DNA from: Acidovorax sp. 107
GTDB taxonomy: Bacteria > Pseudomonadota > Gammaproteobacteria > Burkholderiales > Burkholderiaceae_C
Direction: 5' to 3'
Assembly (NCBI RefSeq): GCF_003058055.1
Contig: NZ_QBTZ01000001.1
Coordinates: forward strand, 1,304,501-1,368,500
Length of the DNA stretch: 64,000 nucleotides
Shown here: positions 41,553 to 52,384 of the stretch, piece by piece
Numbering within the stretch: the first letter of the stretch is position 1
How the letters are laid out: each line of letters opens with the position of its first letter
The notes under the pieces: model-generated
Database searches by the model: none
Seen by the model: only the letters and a program-made list of their open reading frames with translations
What the model was told of the DNA's origin: nothing
Program-made: the position numbers and the translations under genes

Positions 41553-42518
41553 TCAGCCGGCGTTGCCACGCCGCCGCCCCACGCGCACTGCCGCGCGCGA
41601 GGGCAGGGTGGCCAGCAACACGCTGGCCAGGGCGATGGCAAAGGCAACCAGTTGCATGCCCGTCAATGCCTCGCCCAAAAACAGCACGCCCACCAGCGCT
41701 GCACTCACGGGCAGCATGACCGAGAAGACGCCGCCCTGCGCTGCGGGCACGGCCTTGAGTCCGGTCATCCACAACCACACGGTCCACATGCAGGCCGCTA
41801 GTGCATAGAACAGCAGCAGGAGCCAGGTGCCCCAGCCCACCGAGGCAAACGGAAAGTCCAGCGCCAGATACAGGCCGAACGGTGTCGTCAGCACAAAGCC
41901 CCACAGGTTGATGAGCGAGGTGATGCGCTTGGGCCCCAGGCTACCGGTGAGCTTCTTGCCGATCACCGTGTAGGCGGCCTCACAAATCACCGCCCCCAGC
42001 AGCAGAATTTGGCCCCACCAGGCCTGGTTTTCAGTGTTTTTGGCTCCCAGTGCCGGTTCCATATGCGCCGCGTGCTCTGGTTTTGATAGCGAAAACAGGG
42101 CGATGCCCACCACTGCGCAAAGCACTGCCATCCAGGTGCGGGGCGCCACCCGCTCCCCTAAAAATGCCCAGCCCATCAACGCCACAGCCGCGGGAATGGC
42201 CGCCATGGTGACGCCTGCTGAAACCGCATCGGTCAGGCTCACGCCATAGATCATGCAGATGGTGAACAGAAAGTTGCCCAGAAAGGACTCCAGGAACAGC
42301 AGCCGTCGGGTCTGCGGTGTCAGTGGCGGCTCGTTGTCGGGCTTCTTGAGCCAGTGCAGCATGGCGATGCCCCCGATGCCAAAGCGCATCCAGGCGAGCA
42401 AGAGAACGGGCAGCACGGCCGCCAGCGGTTTGGACAGCGCCACATAGCTGCCCACCAGCGACATGCTGAGGGCTAGGCACAGATAGGCGAAAGGGCGGCT
42501 GGGCGGGGGCGTATTCAC
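41553..42518 (-). CDS. DMT-superfamily (EamA) transporter
   Basis: The 321-residue protein has ten hydrophobic segments and two EamA repeats. The first runs from LALSMSLVGSYVALSKPLAA to ALFSLS; the second includes LLLGAVICEAAYTVIGKKLT and FLGEALTGMQLVAFAIALAS. I chose GTG 42518 (VNTPPPSRPFAYLCLALS), since the family starts with a short N-terminus before helix one; the open frame runs on upstream without conservation. The substrate is unknown. The end RVGRRRGNAG is basic. Confidence 0.85.
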   Translation of the reverse strand: MNTPPPSRPFAYLCLALSMSLVGSYVALSKPLAAVLPVLLLAWMRFGIGGIAMLHWLKKPDNEPPLTPQTRRLLFLESFLGNFLFTICMIYGVSLTDAVSAGVTMAAIPAAVALMGWAFLGERVAPRTWMAVLCAVVGIALFSLSKPEHAAHMEPALGAKNTENQAWWGQILLLGAVICEAAYTVIGKKLTGSLGPKRITSLINLWGFVLTTPFGLYLALDFPFASVGWGTWLLLLFYALAACMWTVWLWMTGLKAVPAAQGGVFSVMLPVSAALVGVLFLGEALTGMQLVAFAIALASVLLATLPSRAAVRVGRRRGNAG

Positions 42519-42557
42519 TAGACTGGGACGCTGTTCAAACAAAAAAGACTGCGCATC

Positions 42558-42980
42558 ATGCCCGAGCCTTCTTTGCCAGCGGCCGTCCCGCGCCATGTGT
42601 TTGTGTACGGCACCTTGCGCCGTGGTGGGTCGAACGACATCACGCGCTTGTTGCCTGCACCGCGCTGGGTGGGGTTTGCGCAAGTTGCAGGGATGCTGTT
42701 CCACCTGGGGGCTTACCCCGGCATGACCCTGGGTGGCGACCGGCCGGTGCATGGCGAGGTGTACGCCATCGAGCCTGCGCTGGAGGTGGTGCTGGATGTT
42801 ATTGAAGGACTGGGCGGGGATCACCCGACCGATGAGTACTGCAAGCGCGAAATTGTGGTGACGGTGGAGGGCCAAGCGCTGTCTTGTCTGGTGTACGAGA
42901 TCCATCCCCGATATGCGCAGGGCGCACGCCGGATCGAGCACGGTGACTGGCTCAGGGCAGTTGGCGCTACACCCGCCTGA
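42558..42980 (+). CDS. Gamma-glutamylcyclotransferase-like (YtfP/GGCT) protein
   Basis: The 140-residue protein has the family's VFVYGTLRRGGSNDI start and later PGMTLGGDRPVHGEVYAI, with Glu in LDVIEGLGG as a candidate catalytic residue. YtfP-type GGCT-like proteins act on gamma-glutamyl amines or remain uncharacterised. It is divergent from the DMT gene, 39 nt away. Confidence 0.85.
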   Translation: MPEPSLPAAVPRHVFVYGTLRRGGSNDITRLLPAPRWVGFAQVAGMLFHLGAYPGMTLGGDRPVHGEVYAIEPALEVVLDVIEGLGGDHPTDEYCKREIVVTVEGQALSCLVYEIHPRYAQGARRIEHGDWLRAVGATPA

Positions 42981-43123
42981 ATTCTCACAATACGAAAGTT
43001 AAATTTCTTTATGTGGAATGCGATAGATGTTGCATTGCCGCAATTTTTCTCGATATGAGAAATCAATTTCTGTATTGAGAAATCGCGTGCTTAAGTGGTT
43101 GTTTTGAAAGAAGAAAATTTATC

Positions 43124-43165
43124 TCTTCTATAAGACATAAGAGCTTGCGCAAGTCTTATAGAAGA
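43124..43165 (+). promoter_or_regulatory. Perfect 13-bp inverted repeat upstream of aceA
   Basis: TCTTCTATAAGAC (43124-43136) and GTCTTATAGAAGA (43153-43165) are exact reverse complements with a 16-nt spacer. They lie in an A/T-rich 250-nt gap, 68 nt upstream of the aceA start. The centre-to-centre distance is 29 bp, about three turns. It could bind a regulator of acetate or fatty-acid use, or form an mRNA hairpin. Confidence 0.5.
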
Positions 43166-43232
43166 CTTAAAGTTGTCGTCAAGGGCGGCACACAGCAGCC
43201 CGGCGTTTTCAACCAACCCCTGGAGTGATCTC

Positions 43233-44564
43233 ATGCCCCAATCTCTCAACGAACAACTGAGCCGCGAACAGCAAATTGCCGCCCTGGAAAAAGACTGGGC
43301 ACAGAACCCCCGCTGGAAGGGTGTGAAGCGCGGCTACTCCGCTGCCGACGTGGTGCGCCTGCGCGGCTCGTTGCCCATCGAGCACACCCTGGCCAAACGC
43401 GGCGCTGAAAAGCTGTGGGACAAGATCAACGGCGGCGCCAAGAAGGGCTACGTCAACGCCTTCGGCGCCATCTCTGCCGGTCAGGCCATGCAGCAAGCCA
43501 AGGCTGGCCTCGAAGCCGTGTACCTGTCGGGCTGGCAAGTCGCCGCCGACGGCAACACCAGCGAAACCATGTACCCCGACCAGTCGCTGTACGCCTACGA
43601 CTCGGTGCCCACCATGGTCCGCCGCATCAACAACACCTTCAAGCGCGCTGACGAAATCCAGTGGGGTCGTGGCATCAACCCCGGCGACAAGGAATTCATC
43701 GACTACTTTCTGCCTATCGTGGCTGACGCAGAAGCTGGTTTCGGCGGCGTGCTGAACGCGTTCGAGCTGATGAAGAACATGATCGCTTCGGGCGCTGCCG
43801 GTGTTCACTTCGAAGACCAACTGGCTGCCGTGAAGAAGTGCGGTCACATGGGTGGCAAGGTGCTGGTGCCTACGCAAGAAGCCTGCGAAAAACTGATCTC
43901 CGCACGTTTCGCTGCCGACGTGATGGGCGTGTCCACCATCGTGCTGGCCCGCACCGATGCCGAAGCCGCCAACCTGATCACGTCCGACCACGACGCCAAC
44001 GACAAGCCTTTCCTGACCGGCGAGCGCACGCAAGAAGGCTTCTACCGCGTGAAGAACGGCCTGGAGCAAGCCATCAGCCGTGGCGTGGCCTACGCTCCTT
44101 ACGCCGATCTGGTGTGGTGCGAAACCGGCGTGCCAGACATCGGATTTGCTCGTGAATTCGCTCAGGCCGTGCACGCTGCGTGCCCCGGCAAGCTGCTGTC
44201 CTACAACTGCTCGCCATCGTTTAACTGGAAGAAGAACCTGAACGACAAGCAGATCGCATCGTTCCAGGAAGACCTGTCCGCTCTGGGCTACAAGTACCAG
44301 TTCATCACGCTGGCCGGCATCCACATCAACTGGTTCAACACCTTCCAGTTCGCCCATGCATACGCCCAAGGCGAAGGCATGAAGCACTACACCGAGATGG
44401 TGCAAGAGCCAGAATTCGCAGCACGCGAAAAGGGCTACACCTTCGTGTCGCACCAACAAGAAGTGGGCGCAGGCTACTTCGACGACGTGACCACGGTGAT
44501 CCAGGGCGGTTCGTCCTCCGTGAAGGCCCTGACGGGTTCGACCGAAGAAGAGCAGTTCCACTGA
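43233..44564 (+). CDS. aceA: Isocitrate lyase
   Basis: The 443-residue protein has the signature KKCGHMGGK at 201-209 (catalytic Cys203), with [20 protein letters not shown] and the Mg-binding DAEAGFGG region. It splits isocitrate into succinate and glyoxylate, the first step of the glyoxylate shunt used on acetate or fatty acids. The start [20 protein letters not shown] at 43233 follows TGGAGTG. Malate synthase is not in the window. Confidence 0.97.
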   Translation: MPQSLNEQLSREQQIAALEKDWAQNPRWKGVKRGYSAADVVRLRGSLPIEHTLAKRGAEKLWDKINGGAKKGYVNAFGAISAGQAMQQAKAGLEAVYLSGWQVAADGNTSETMYPDQSLYAYDSVPTMVRRINNTFKRADEIQWGRGINPGDKEFIDYFLPIVADAEAGFGGVLNAFELMKNMIASGAAGVHFEDQLAAVKKCGHMGGKVLVPTQEACEKLISARFAADVMGVSTIVLARTDAEAANLITSDHDANDKPFLTGERTQEGFYRVKNGLEQAISRGVAYAPYADLVWCETGVPDIGFAREFAQAVHAACPGKLLSYNCSPSFNWKKNLNDKQIASFQEDLSALGYKYQFITLAGIHINWFNTFQFAHAYAQGEGMKHYTEMVQEPEFAAREKGYTFVSHQQEVGAGYFDDVTTVIQGGSSSVKALTGSTEEEQFH

Positions 44565-44614
44565 TCTGCGGGGCTCGGCGCCGCTTTGTTGTGGCGCCAA
44601 ATGCACTCGACGAA

Positions 44615-44645
44615 AGCCCGAAGCATCTGCTTCGGGCTTTTTTTC
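44615..44645 (+). terminator. Rho-independent terminator of aceA
   Basis: AGCCCGAAGCA (44615-44625) and TGCTTCGGGCT (44628-44638) pair exactly and run into T7. It isolates thrS from aceA. Confidence 0.9.
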
Positions 44646-44707
44646 TGGGTGCTGGGGTTAAAATCCATAGAAATTCACTGCACAAGAGCGAGAAAGGCAA
44701 TCTGGTT

Positions 44708-44749
44708 ATGACACCGCGAACTACATCGGAGATGTTGGCCGGCCTCTGA
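44708..44749 (+). CDS. Candidate thrS leader peptide
   Basis: This 13-codon frame encodes MTPRTTSEMLAGL, with Thr at positions 2, 5 and 6, and ends TGA at 44747. GAAAGG stands upstream as a Shine-Dalgarno. A strong rho-independent terminator at 44793 lies between it and thrS. Thr codons in a short leader before a threonine-dependent gene and a terminator are the classical layout of attenuation by ribosome stalling. Confidence 0.55.
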   Translation: MTPRTTSEMLAGL

Positions 44750-44820
44750 GGCTGGCTGTTCGCGCCTGCACGAGATTGCACACACCTCCAAAAAGCGCGG
44801 ACCTGTTCCGCGCTTTTTTG
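44738..44820 (+). promoter_or_regulatory. Possible transcription attenuator of thrS
   Basis: A first hairpin (GCCGGCC, loop TCTGA, GGCTGGC) overlaps the leader-peptide stop. CGCGC at 44761-44765 could pair with GCGCG at 44795-44799 as antiterminator. The terminator AAGCGCGGA (44793-44801) with TCCGCGCTT (44807-44815) is followed by T-rich sequence to 44819. Stalling at Thr codons 5-6 would favour the antiterminator. The switch is inferred; the terminator itself is plain. Confidence 0.5.
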
Positions 44821-44881
44821 TTTCCGGGGCCTGGCGCGTGCCCGTATCCAATGCACTGATTGCAAAGAAAGAGTTACTCCC

Positions 44882-46801
44882 ATGATTCACATCACGCTTC
44901 CCGACGGTTCGCAACGCGAGTTTCCAGGCCCTGTCACGGTGGCCGAAGTAGCCGCCTCCATTGGCTCTGGTCTGGCCAAAGCTGCCTTGGCGGGCAAGAT
45001 CAGTGACAAGGTGGTGGACACCAGCTACCAGATCACGGCCGACAGTCCGCTGTCCATCGTGACGGCCAAGGATGCAGATGGCCTGGACGTGATCCGGCAC
45101 TCCACTGCCCACTTGCTGGCGTACGCGGTCAAGGAGCTGTTTCCTGACGCGCAGGTCACCATCGGTCCGGTGATCGAAAACGGCTTCTATTACGACTTTG
45201 CCTACAAGCGCCCCTTCACGCCTGAGGACCTGGTGGCCATCGAAAAGCGCATGGCCGAATTGGCGGCCAAGGATGAGCCTGTGGTGCGCCGTGTGTTGCC
45301 GCGTGATGAGGCGGTGGCGTACTTCAAGGGTCTGGGTGAGCACTACAAGGCAGAAATCATTGCGAGCATTCCCAGCAATGAAGACGTGAGCCTGTACCGC
45401 GAAGGCAATTTCGAAGACCTGTGCCGCGGCCCCCACGTGCCCAGCACGGGCAAGCTCAAGTTCTTCAAGCTGATGAAGGTGGCGGGCGCCTATTGGCGTG
45501 GCGACCACCGCAATGAGATGCTGCAGCGGGTGTACGGCACGGCCTGGGCGACCAAGGACGAGTTGCAGCAGTACCTCACGATGCTGGAGGAGGCAGAGAA
45601 GCGCGATCACCGCAAGCTGGGTCGCGAGCTGGATCTGTTCCATATCGACGAGCATTCGCCTGGCACGGTCTTCTGGCACCCTAAGGGCTGGACGGTGTGG
45701 CAGGAAGTGGAGCAGTACATGCGCCGTGTGTACCGCGACAACGGCTACCAAGAGGTCAAGGGGCCGCAAATCCTGGATCAGGGCCTGTGGGAGAAAACCG
45801 GCCACTGGGACAAATACCGCGAGAACATGTTTGTCACGGAATCGGAGAAGCGTGACTACGCGCTCAAGCCGATGAACTGCCCCGGGCACATCATCATCTT
45901 CAAGCAAGGCATCAAGAGCTATCGCGACCTGCCGCTGCGTTTTGGCGAATTCGGCCAGTGCCATCGCAATGAGCCCACCGGGGGGCTGCACGGCATCATG
46001 CGCGTGCGCGCGTTCACGCAGGACGATGGCCATATTTTCTGTACCGAAGACCAGATTCAGTCGGAAGTGGTGGCCTTCACCACGTTACTGCAGAAGGTCT
46101 ACAAAGACTTTGGATTCACACACATCATCTACAAGCTGTCCACCCGGCCAGAGAAGCGTATTGGCAGTGAGGAAAGCTGGGACCGCGCCGAAAACGCCTT
46201 GGCTGAGGGCCTGCGGGCGTCCGGTTGCGAGTTTGAATACCTGCCTGGCGAAGGCGCGTTCTACGGCCCCAAGATCGAGTACACGCTCAAGGACGCGCTG
46301 GGTCGCCCATGGCAATGCGGAACGATCCAGGTCGACCCCAACATGCCAGAGCGCCTGGATGCAGAGTTTGTGGGCGAAGATGGCGACCGCCATCGACCCA
46401 TCATGCTGCACCGTGCCATCGTGGGTAGCCTTGAGCGCTTCATCGGAATTCTGATCGAGCAGCATGCGGGCGCCTTGCCCACCTGGCTTGCTCCCGTACA
46501 GGTTTCTGTGCTCAACATCACGGATGCGCAGTCCGATTACTGTCGTGAAATCGCAGCAAAACTGCAAAAAGCGCTGCCCAATCAAGGCCTTAGGGTGGCC
46601 CTGGATCTGCGTAACGAGAAGATTACGTATAAAATACGGGAGCATTCGATGCAAAAGCTGCCCTACATCCTCGTCGCAGGCGATAAGGAAAAGGCGGCGG
46701 GAGCCGTTGCAGTACGAGCCCGAGGCAATCGTGACCTCGGCGTGATGTCGGTGGATGCGTTCATTGAATTGATCGCTAACGACATCGCTACCAAAGCCTG
46801 A
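44882..46801 (+). CDS. thrS: Threonyl-tRNA synthetase
   Basis: The 639-residue enzyme has an N-terminal TGS domain (residues 1-62), the editing domain with HSTAHLLAY (His73, His77) and class II motifs. These include the zinc-binding [10 protein letters not shown], motif 2 [12 protein letters not shown] and motif 3 [16 protein letters not shown]. The C-terminal anticodon-binding domain starts near residue 540 ([12 protein letters not shown]). It charges tRNA-Thr and opens the block thrS-infC-rpmI-rplT-pheST. Confidence 0.98.
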   Translation: MIHITLPDGSQREFPGPVTVAEVAASIGSGLAKAALAGKISDKVVDTSYQITADSPLSIVTAKDADGLDVIRHSTAHLLAYAVKELFPDAQVTIGPVIENGFYYDFAYKRPFTPEDLVAIEKRMAELAAKDEPVVRRVLPRDEAVAYFKGLGEHYKAEIIASIPSNEDVSLYREGNFEDLCRGPHVPSTGKLKFFKLMKVAGAYWRGDHRNEMLQRVYGTAWATKDELQQYLTMLEEAEKRDHRKLGRELDLFHIDEHSPGTVFWHPKGWTVWQEVEQYMRRVYRDNGYQEVKGPQILDQGLWEKTGHWDKYRENMFVTESEKRDYALKPMNCPGHIIIFKQGIKSYRDLPLRFGEFGQCHRNEPTGGLHGIMRVRAFTQDDGHIFCTEDQIQSEVVAFTTLLQKVYKDFGFTHIIYKLSTRPEKRIGSEESWDRAENALAEGLRASGCEFEYLPGEGAFYGPKIEYTLKDALGRPWQCGTIQVDPNMPERLDAEFVGEDGDRHRPIMLHRAIVGSLERFIGILIEQHAGALPTWLAPVQVSVLNITDAQSDYCREIAAKLQKALPNQGLRVALDLRNEKITYKIREHSMQKLPYILVAGDKEKAAGAVAVRARGNRDLGVMSVDAFIELIANDIATKA

Positions 46802-46888
46802 TTTTGAACACAAAAACTGCTTTGCCGCTCGCGGTCTGTGCGGATGTAGCTACTTTATTTGTAGCAATTTGATTCAAGGAAGATAGCC

Positions 46889-47491
46889 ATCGCTACTGAA
46901 TTTCGTGATCGTCGCCACCGGGAAGAGCGCAAGCACCGCCTGAACCGTGAAATCATGGCCCCGGAAGTCCGCCTGTCCGGGCCTGACAACGAGCCTCTGG
47001 GTGTTGTCAGCCTCATGGAGGCCTTGCGCATGGCTGGTGAGTTGGACGTGGATCTGGTGGAAATCGCCGCCACGGCAAACCCTCCGGTATGCCGTCTCAT
47101 GGACTACGGCAAGTTCAAGTACCAAGAGCAAAAGCGTGCGGCAGAAGCCAAAGCCAAGCAGACGGTCATTGAGATCAAGGAAGTCAAGTTCCGTCCCGGT
47201 ACGGACGATGGCGACTACAACATCAAGATGCGCAATATCCGCCGCTTTCTGGCGGATGGCGACAAGTGCAAGATCACGCTGCGGTTCCGCGGTCGCGAAA
47301 TCACGCACCAGGAACTCGGCTTGGCTTTGCTGAACCGGATTCGCGACGAGTTGGCAGACAGCATCATCATCGAACAGTTTCCAAAGCTGGAAGGCCGCCA
47401 GATGATCATGATGATTGCGCCTGGCAAGAAGAAGCCGGCGGCCAAGCCCGCGGCTGAAGGCGCTGCGCCGGCAGCGGGCGCGGCGGCCTGA
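46889..47491 (+). CDS. infC: Translation initiation factor IF-3, with ATC start codon
   Basis: The 200-residue factor begins [20 protein letters not shown] after the start codon. The only sensible initiation site is ATC at 46889, with AAGGA at 46876-46880. The first in-frame ATG (46955) would cut into the N-domain ([20 protein letters not shown]). infC of E. coli likewise starts at a rare codon (AUU), by which IF-3 represses its own synthesis. The C-domain ([20 protein letters not shown] and [14 protein letters not shown]) is intact. An Ala/Pro-rich tail ([18 protein letters not shown]) is longer than in E. coli. Confidence 0.95.
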   Translation: MATEFRDRRHREERKHRLNREIMAPEVRLSGPDNEPLGVVSLMEALRMAGELDVDLVEIAATANPPVCRLMDYGKFKYQEQKRAAEAKAKQTVIEIKEVKFRPGTDDGDYNIKMRNIRRFLADGDKCKITLRFRGREITHQELGLALLNRIRDELADSIIIEQFPKLEGRQMIMMIAPGKKKPAAKPAAEGAAPAAGAAA

Positions 47492-47672
47492 TCTGTCAGG
47501 TAGTTGCAGAGTTTGAGCACTGCGCCCGCGAGGGGGGAGTGCTCGAAAAGGTAGTGCTTTCGAGCATTGCCGAGAGAAGGGCGCGAGCCCTTCGATAAAA
47601 GTGGCTCGGGGCCAACAAGTTTGCAGATCGGTTTGCAAACGCCTCACGAGCACAACGAAAAGGAGCATTCAC

Positions 47673-47876
47673 ATGCCCAAAATGAAGACCAAGAGCAGCG
47701 CGAAAAAACGTTTCCGCGTTCGTCCCGGTGGCACCGTCAAGCGCGGTCAAGCCTTCAAGCGTCACATCTTGACCAAGAAGACCACCAAGAACAAGCGCCA
47801 CCTGCGTGGTGCAGTTGCTGTGCATGAGACCAACATGGGCTCGATCGCACAAATGCTGCCCGGTGCTGGCCTGTAA
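47673..47876 (+). CDS. rpmI: 50S ribosomal protein L35
   Basis: The 67-residue basic protein starts [20 protein letters not shown] at 47673, behind AAAAGGAG. It is the standard length. It forms the infC-rpmI-rplT operon. Confidence 0.97.
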   Translation: MPKMKTKSSAKKRFRVRPGGTVKRGQAFKRHILTKKTTKNKRHLRGAVAVHETNMGSIAQMLPGAGL

Positions 47877-47901
47877 TTAACGACGAACAAGGAGTACATA
47901 C

Positions 47902-48261
47902 ATGCCTCGCGTCAAACGTGGTGTAACGGCCCGTGCCCGTCACAAGAAAGTTCTCGCCCTTGCCAAGGGTTTCCGTGGTCGCCGCGGTAACGTCTTCCGT
48001 ATCGCCAAACAGGCGGTAATGAAGGCTGGGCAATATGCCTACCGTGACCGCCGCACCAAGAAGCGCGTGTTCCGCCAGTTGTGGATCGCCCGTATCAACG
48101 CCGCTGCCCGTGAACTGGGCCTGACCTACAGCCAGTTCGCCAACGGCCTGAAGAAGGCATCCATCGAGATCGACCGCAAGATGCTGGCCGACCTCGCAGT
48201 GCACGACAAGGCTGCCTTTGGCAGCATCGTGGAGCAAGTCAAGGCCAAGCTGGCTGCTTGA
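47902..48261 (+). CDS. rplT: 50S ribosomal protein L20
   Basis: The 119-residue protein begins [20 protein letters not shown] and has the family's basic helical layout. It binds 23S rRNA early in assembly. In E. coli it also represses the operon; no equivalent site was identified here. Confidence 0.97.
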   Translation: MPRVKRGVTARARHKKVLALAKGFRGRRGNVFRIAKQAVMKAGQYAYRDRRTKKRVFRQLWIARINAAARELGLTYSQFANGLKKASIEIDRKMLADLAVHDKAAFGSIVEQVKAKLAA

Positions 48262-48274
48262 GTTCACGATGAGC

Positions 48275-48343
48275 GGCTATCGTTCTGATAGCTGCTTGCG
48301 CAATAACAGCAAGGGCTAGGGCTTGAAAAGGCACTAGCCCTTG
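48275..48343. repeat. Dispersed repeat copy with hairpin between rplT and pheS
   Basis: The copy contains TGATAGCTGCTTGCGCAATA. It is followed by CAAGGGCTAG (48310-48319) and CTAGCCCTTG (48334-48343), a perfect 10-bp inverted repeat. It may attenuate or process the rplT-pheS transcript. Confidence 0.5.
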
Positions 48344-48362
48344 TTCATTTTCAAGAGTCGAT

Positions 48363-49415
48363 ATGAACGAGTTGGATTCCCTGGTCGAGAGCGCGACGCA
48401 ACTGTTTGCCCAAAGCGCAACCCCCGCTGACCTCGAAAACGCCAAGGCGCAGTTTCTGGGCAAGTCGGGTCGCGTGACCGAGCTGATGAAGGGCATGGCG
48501 CAGCTGTCCGTCGAGGAAAAGAAATCCCGCGGTGCAGCCATCAATGTGGCCAAGCAGGCCATTGAGGCCGCGCTGACTGCGCGCCGCCAGGCGCTGGCCG
48601 ATGCCGAACTTCAATTGCAGCTCAAGGCCGAAGCACTGGACGTGAGCCTGCCAGGCCGCCAGCGCGGGCAGGGTGGCTTGCACCCGGTGTCGCTCACGCT
48701 TGAACGCATCCAGGGCATCTTCGGTTCCATGGGCTTTGACGTCGCCGAAGGTCCGGAGATCGAAACCGACTGGTTCAATTTCACCGCATTGAATACGCCG
48801 GAAGACCACCCCGCGCGCTCCATGCATGACACGTTTTACGTGGAGGGCGGCACTGCCACCGCCCCCAACCTGCTGCGCACCCACACCAGCCCCATGCAAA
48901 TCCGCCATGCGGTGCAGCACGTGAAGAAGCACCGCGCCGCACTGGATGCCGGTCAGTCGATGCCCGAGATCCGCGTGATCGCCCCCGGCCGCACCTACCG
49001 TGTGGACAGCGACGCCACGCACTCGCCCATGTTCCACCAGTGCGAAGGCCTGTGGATCGGTGAGAACGTGAGCTTCAAGGATCTGAAGGTCATCTTCACG
49101 GATTTCTGCCGCACTTTCTTTGAAAGCGACGATCTCGTGTTGCGCTTCCGTCCCAGCTTTTTCCCGTTCACGGAGCCCAGCGCCGAGATCGACATCCAAT
49201 TCCAGACGGGCCCGCTGGCTGGTCGTTGGCTGGAGGTGGCCGGCTCAGGCCAGGTGCACCCCAACGTGGTGCGCAACATGGGCCTCGACCCCGAGAAGTA
49301 CATCGGCTTTGCGTTCGGCATGGGGCCAGACCGCCTGACCATGCTGCGTTATGGCGTCAACGACCTGCGCCTGTTCTTTGATGGCGACATCCGTTTCCTG
49401 TCGCAGTTCCAGTAA
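48363..49415 (+). CDS. pheS: Phenylalanyl-tRNA synthetase alpha subunit
   Basis: The 350-residue catalytic subunit has the N-terminal coiled coil (about 1-85), motif 2 ([20 protein letters not shown]) and motif 3 ([20 protein letters not shown]). It works with PheT as an alpha2-beta2 enzyme. pheT starts 72 nt downstream. Confidence 0.98.
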   Translation: MNELDSLVESATQLFAQSATPADLENAKAQFLGKSGRVTELMKGMAQLSVEEKKSRGAAINVAKQAIEAALTARRQALADAELQLQLKAEALDVSLPGRQRGQGGLHPVSLTLERIQGIFGSMGFDVAEGPEIETDWFNFTALNTPEDHPARSMHDTFYVEGGTATAPNLLRTHTSPMQIRHAVQHVKKHRAALDAGQSMPEIRVIAPGRTYRVDSDATHSPMFHQCEGLWIGENVSFKDLKVIFTDFCRTFFESDDLVLRFRPSFFPFTEPSAEIDIQFQTGPLAGRWLEVAGSGQVHPNVVRNMGLDPEKYIGFAFGMGPDRLTMLRYGVNDLRLFFDGDIRFLSQFQ

Positions 49416-49487
49416 AGCCCACCGATTTCGCGCCGCGCGCGTGCCTGGTGGCCGCGCTCCGCCCCTTTCGAACAAGAGTGTCCGACT

Positions 49488-51935
49488 ATGCAATTTCCTG
49501 AATCCTGGTTGCGTGAGTTTTGCAACCCCCCTTTGACGACGGCCGAGCTGGCTGAAACGCTGACCATGGCAGGCCTTGAGGTGGAAGAGCTGCGCCCTGT
49601 GGCCCCGCCGTTCACCAAGATCGTGGTGGGTGAGATCAAGGAGGCGGTGCAGCACCCCGACGCCGACCGCCTGCGCGTGTGCCAAGTGGACGTGGGACAG
49701 GGCGCCTTGCTCAACATCGTGTGCGGTGCGCCCAATGCACGCGTAGGCATCAAGGTGCCTTGCGCGTTGGTGGGCGCCGAACTGCCTCCGGGTGACGATG
49801 GCAAGCCGTTTCTCATCAAGGTGGGCAAGCTGCGCGGGGTGGAGAGCCAGGGCATGTTGTGCTCGGCCCGTGAGCTCAAGCTGTCGGAAGACCATGGTGG
49901 GCTGCTGGAGCTCGACGCTGCCGCGCCCGTGGGCCAAGACATCCGCACCCACCTGAACCTCGACGACACGCTGTTCACGCTCAAGCTCACGCCCAATCTG
50001 GCGCATTGCCTGAGCGTCTATGGCATCGCGCGTGAAGTGTCCGCGCTGACCGGCGTGCCGCTGCAGCAGCCATCGTTTCCTGTAGTGGCCGCAAAGCTGT
50101 CCGACAAGCTGTCGGTCAGGGTGAGCGCGCCCGACCTGTGCGGGCGTTTCTCCGGCCGCATCGTGCGCCACGTGAATACGCGGGCCGCCACGCCCCAGTG
50201 GATGCTGGACCGCCTGGCCCGTTGCGGCCAGCGTGGCGTGTCGCCGCTGGTGGACATCTCCAATTACGTGATGTTCGAACTGGGCCGCCCTTCGCACATT
50301 TTCGATCTGGACAAGATCCGTGGCGGACTGGATGTGCGCTGGGGCAAGTCGGGAGAGCAGCTCAAGCTGCTCAATGGCAACACCATTACGGTGGACGACA
50401 AGGTGGGTGTGATCGCGGATGACAGCCAGGTCGAATCACTGGCGGGCATCATGGGCGGTGACGCGACGGCGGTGTCTGACGATACCCAGCATATCTACAT
50501 CGAGGCCGCCTTCTGGTGGCCCAAGGCAGTGGCGGGCCGCTCGCGTCGGTTCAACTTTTCGACGGATGCCGGTCACCGCTTTGAGCGTGGCGTGGACCCG
50601 AGCCTCACGGTGGAGCACATCGAGCGCATCACCCAGCTTGTCATCGACATCTGCGGTACGCCAGACACAGCTTGCGGTCCCATGGATGATCAGGCAGTGA
50701 ACCTGCCTGCATCGCAGTCCGTCACGCTGCGCGTGGCGCGCGCTGCCAAGGTCATCGGTATGCCGCTGACGCAGGTGCAGTGCGCAGACGCCTTGCAGCG
50801 CCTGGGTCTGCCGGTGGTGCAGGGCGATGGCATGCTCACGGTCACGCCGCCCTCGTTCCGTTTTGACATCACCATTGAGGAGGACCTGATTGAAGAGGTC
50901 GCCCGCATGATCGGCTACAACAACCTGCCGACTACGCCGCCTTTGGCCCCCATCACGCCCAAGCTGGCGCTGGAGGCTACACGCAGCCCGTTTGCGGTAC
51001 GCCGTTCGCTGGCAGCGCTGGGCTACCAGGAAACGATCAACTTCAGCTTTGTGGAAGAGCGGTGGGAGCATGGGCTGGCCGCCAATCCGCAGCCCATCAA
51101 GCTGCTGAACCCGATTGCCAGCCAGATGAGCGTAATGCGCTCGACCTTGTTGGGTTCTCTGCTACAAGTTTTGAAGTTTAACCTCGACCGCAAGGCCGAG
51201 CGGGTGCGTATTTTTGAACTGGGCCGCGTGTTCCTGCGCGATGGCCGTGTGCGCAATACCGACACCACGGTGGACGGCTTTCACCAGCCCATGCGCGTGT
51301 CCGGCCTGGCCTACGGTCCGAACGACATGCTCCAGTGGGGGCGCAAGGACCAAGTCATCGATTTCTTCGATGTGAAAGGCGACGTGGAAGCACTGCTGGC
51401 ACCTTTGCGGGCGACGTTCGAGCCCGGCAGCCATTCCGCCATGCATCCCGGCCGCTGTGCACGCGTGCTGATCGACGGGCGCGCCATTGGTTTCGTGGGC
51501 GAGTTGCACCCGCAGTGGCGCCAGTCGTGGGATTTGCCGCTCGCCCCAGTGATGTTCGAGCTGGAGCTTGACGCGGTGCTGCAGCGTGTGGTGCCCCAGT
51601 TCAAGCCTGTGACCAAACACCAAGCTGTCGAGCGCGACCTGGCTGTGGTGGTGGCCGAGCGTGTGACGCATGCGGACATCGTGGGTGCGGTCGAGCAGGC
51701 GGTTCCAGGCGGCATGCTGCGCTCTGCGGTCCTGTTTGACGTATACCGGCCAAAGGCGCTGCGTGCGGGTGAAGAGGCTCCCGCAGGGGGCTTGGCACCC
51801 GGCGAGAAGAGTCTGGCCGTGCGCCTGACTCTGGGGCGCGACGAGGCCACGCTCACCGAGGCTGAAATCGACGCGGCAATGCAATCCGTGATCACGCAGC
51901 TGACGCAGCGCACGGGCGCCCGTCTGCGGGTTTGA
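49488..51935 (+). CDS. pheT: Phenylalanyl-tRNA synthetase beta subunit
   Basis: The 815-residue subunit starts [20 protein letters not shown]. It has the OB-fold tRNA-binding domain (about 39-150), the B3/B4 editing domain ([20 protein letters not shown], about 257-276), B5 and the C-terminal anticodon-binding fold (about 710-815). It corrects misacylation with tyrosine. The length is normal. Confidence 0.98.
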   Translation: MQFPESWLREFCNPPLTTAELAETLTMAGLEVEELRPVAPPFTKIVVGEIKEAVQHPDADRLRVCQVDVGQGALLNIVCGAPNARVGIKVPCALVGAELPPGDDGKPFLIKVGKLRGVESQGMLCSARELKLSEDHGGLLELDAAAPVGQDIRTHLNLDDTLFTLKLTPNLAHCLSVYGIAREVSALTGVPLQQPSFPVVAAKLSDKLSVRVSAPDLCGRFSGRIVRHVNTRAATPQWMLDRLARCGQRGVSPLVDISNYVMFELGRPSHIFDLDKIRGGLDVRWGKSGEQLKLLNGNTITVDDKVGVIADDSQVESLAGIMGGDATAVSDDTQHIYIEAAFWWPKAVAGRSRRFNFSTDAGHRFERGVDPSLTVEHIERITQLVIDICGTPDTACGPMDDQAVNLPASQSVTLRVARAAKVIGMPLTQVQCADALQRLGLPVVQGDGMLTVTPPSFRFDITIEEDLIEEVARMIGYNNLPTTPPLAPITPKLALEATRSPFAVRRSLAALGYQETINFSFVEERWEHGLAANPQPIKLLNPIASQMSVMRSTLLGSLLQVLKFNLDRKAERVRIFELGRVFLRDGRVRNTDTTVDGFHQPMRVSGLAYGPNDMLQWGRKDQVIDFFDVKGDVEALLAPLRATFEPGSHSAMHPGRCARVLIDGRAIGFVGELHPQWRQSWDLPLAPVMFELELDAVLQRVVPQFKPVTKHQAVERDLAVVVAERVTHADIVGAVEQAVPGGMLRSAVLFDVYRPKALRAGEEAPAGGLAPGEKSLAVRLTLGRDEATLTEAEIDAAMQSVITQLTQRTGARLRV

Positions 51936-51960
51936 TGATGTCCACAGGGAGCGACCGACC

Positions 51961-52287
51961 ATGATCGAATTCGCAGTCGAAAGCCTGGAAACACCGGCAC
52001 TGACCAAGGCGCAATTGGCGGATCTGTTGTTCGATCAGATCGGCCTGAACAAGCGCGAGTCCAAGGACATGATCGACGCCTTCTTCGACCTGATTGCCCA
52101 GAGCCTGGTTGAAGGCAAGGATGTGAAGCTGTCGGGGTTTGGCAACTTTCAGATCCGCACTAAAGCACCTCGCCCCGGGCGCAATCCGCGTACCGGAGAG
52201 GCCATTCCCATCAAGGCGCGCCGCGTCGTGACTTTTCATGCCAGCAGCAAGCTCAAGGAGCAGATTCAGACGGCAGCCGTTGCGTGA
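51961..52287 (+). CDS. ihfA: Integration host factor alpha subunit
   Basis: The 108-residue protein carries the IHF-alpha pattern: [20 protein letters not shown] and [20 protein letters not shown], with [20 protein letters not shown]. It lies 25 nt after pheT, the normal position. With IHF-beta it bends DNA at WATCAANNNNTTR sites. The N-terminus is slightly longer than in E. coli. Confidence 0.97.
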   Translation: MIEFAVESLETPALTKAQLADLLFDQIGLNKRESKDMIDAFFDLIAQSLVEGKDVKLSGFGNFQIRTKAPRPGRNPRTGEAIPIKARRVVTFHASSKLKEQIQTAAVA

Positions 52288-52384
52288 ATTTGCACCGTTT
52301 CTGTTGCCAAGATGTTCCTGGTGGCTGGCGGTGCAGGCTGGTCTGCAGTACCCTTGAAAGCTTTCCCGTTTGAATTCGCATCTC

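Larger units (their letters stand above)
44565..44881. other. 317-nt leader region before thrS
   Basis: The gap holds the aceA terminator (44615), a TAAAAT -10-like hexamer (44659-44664), the leader peptide (44708) and the attenuator-like terminator (44793) listed separately. Nothing else is seen. Confidence 0.6.
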
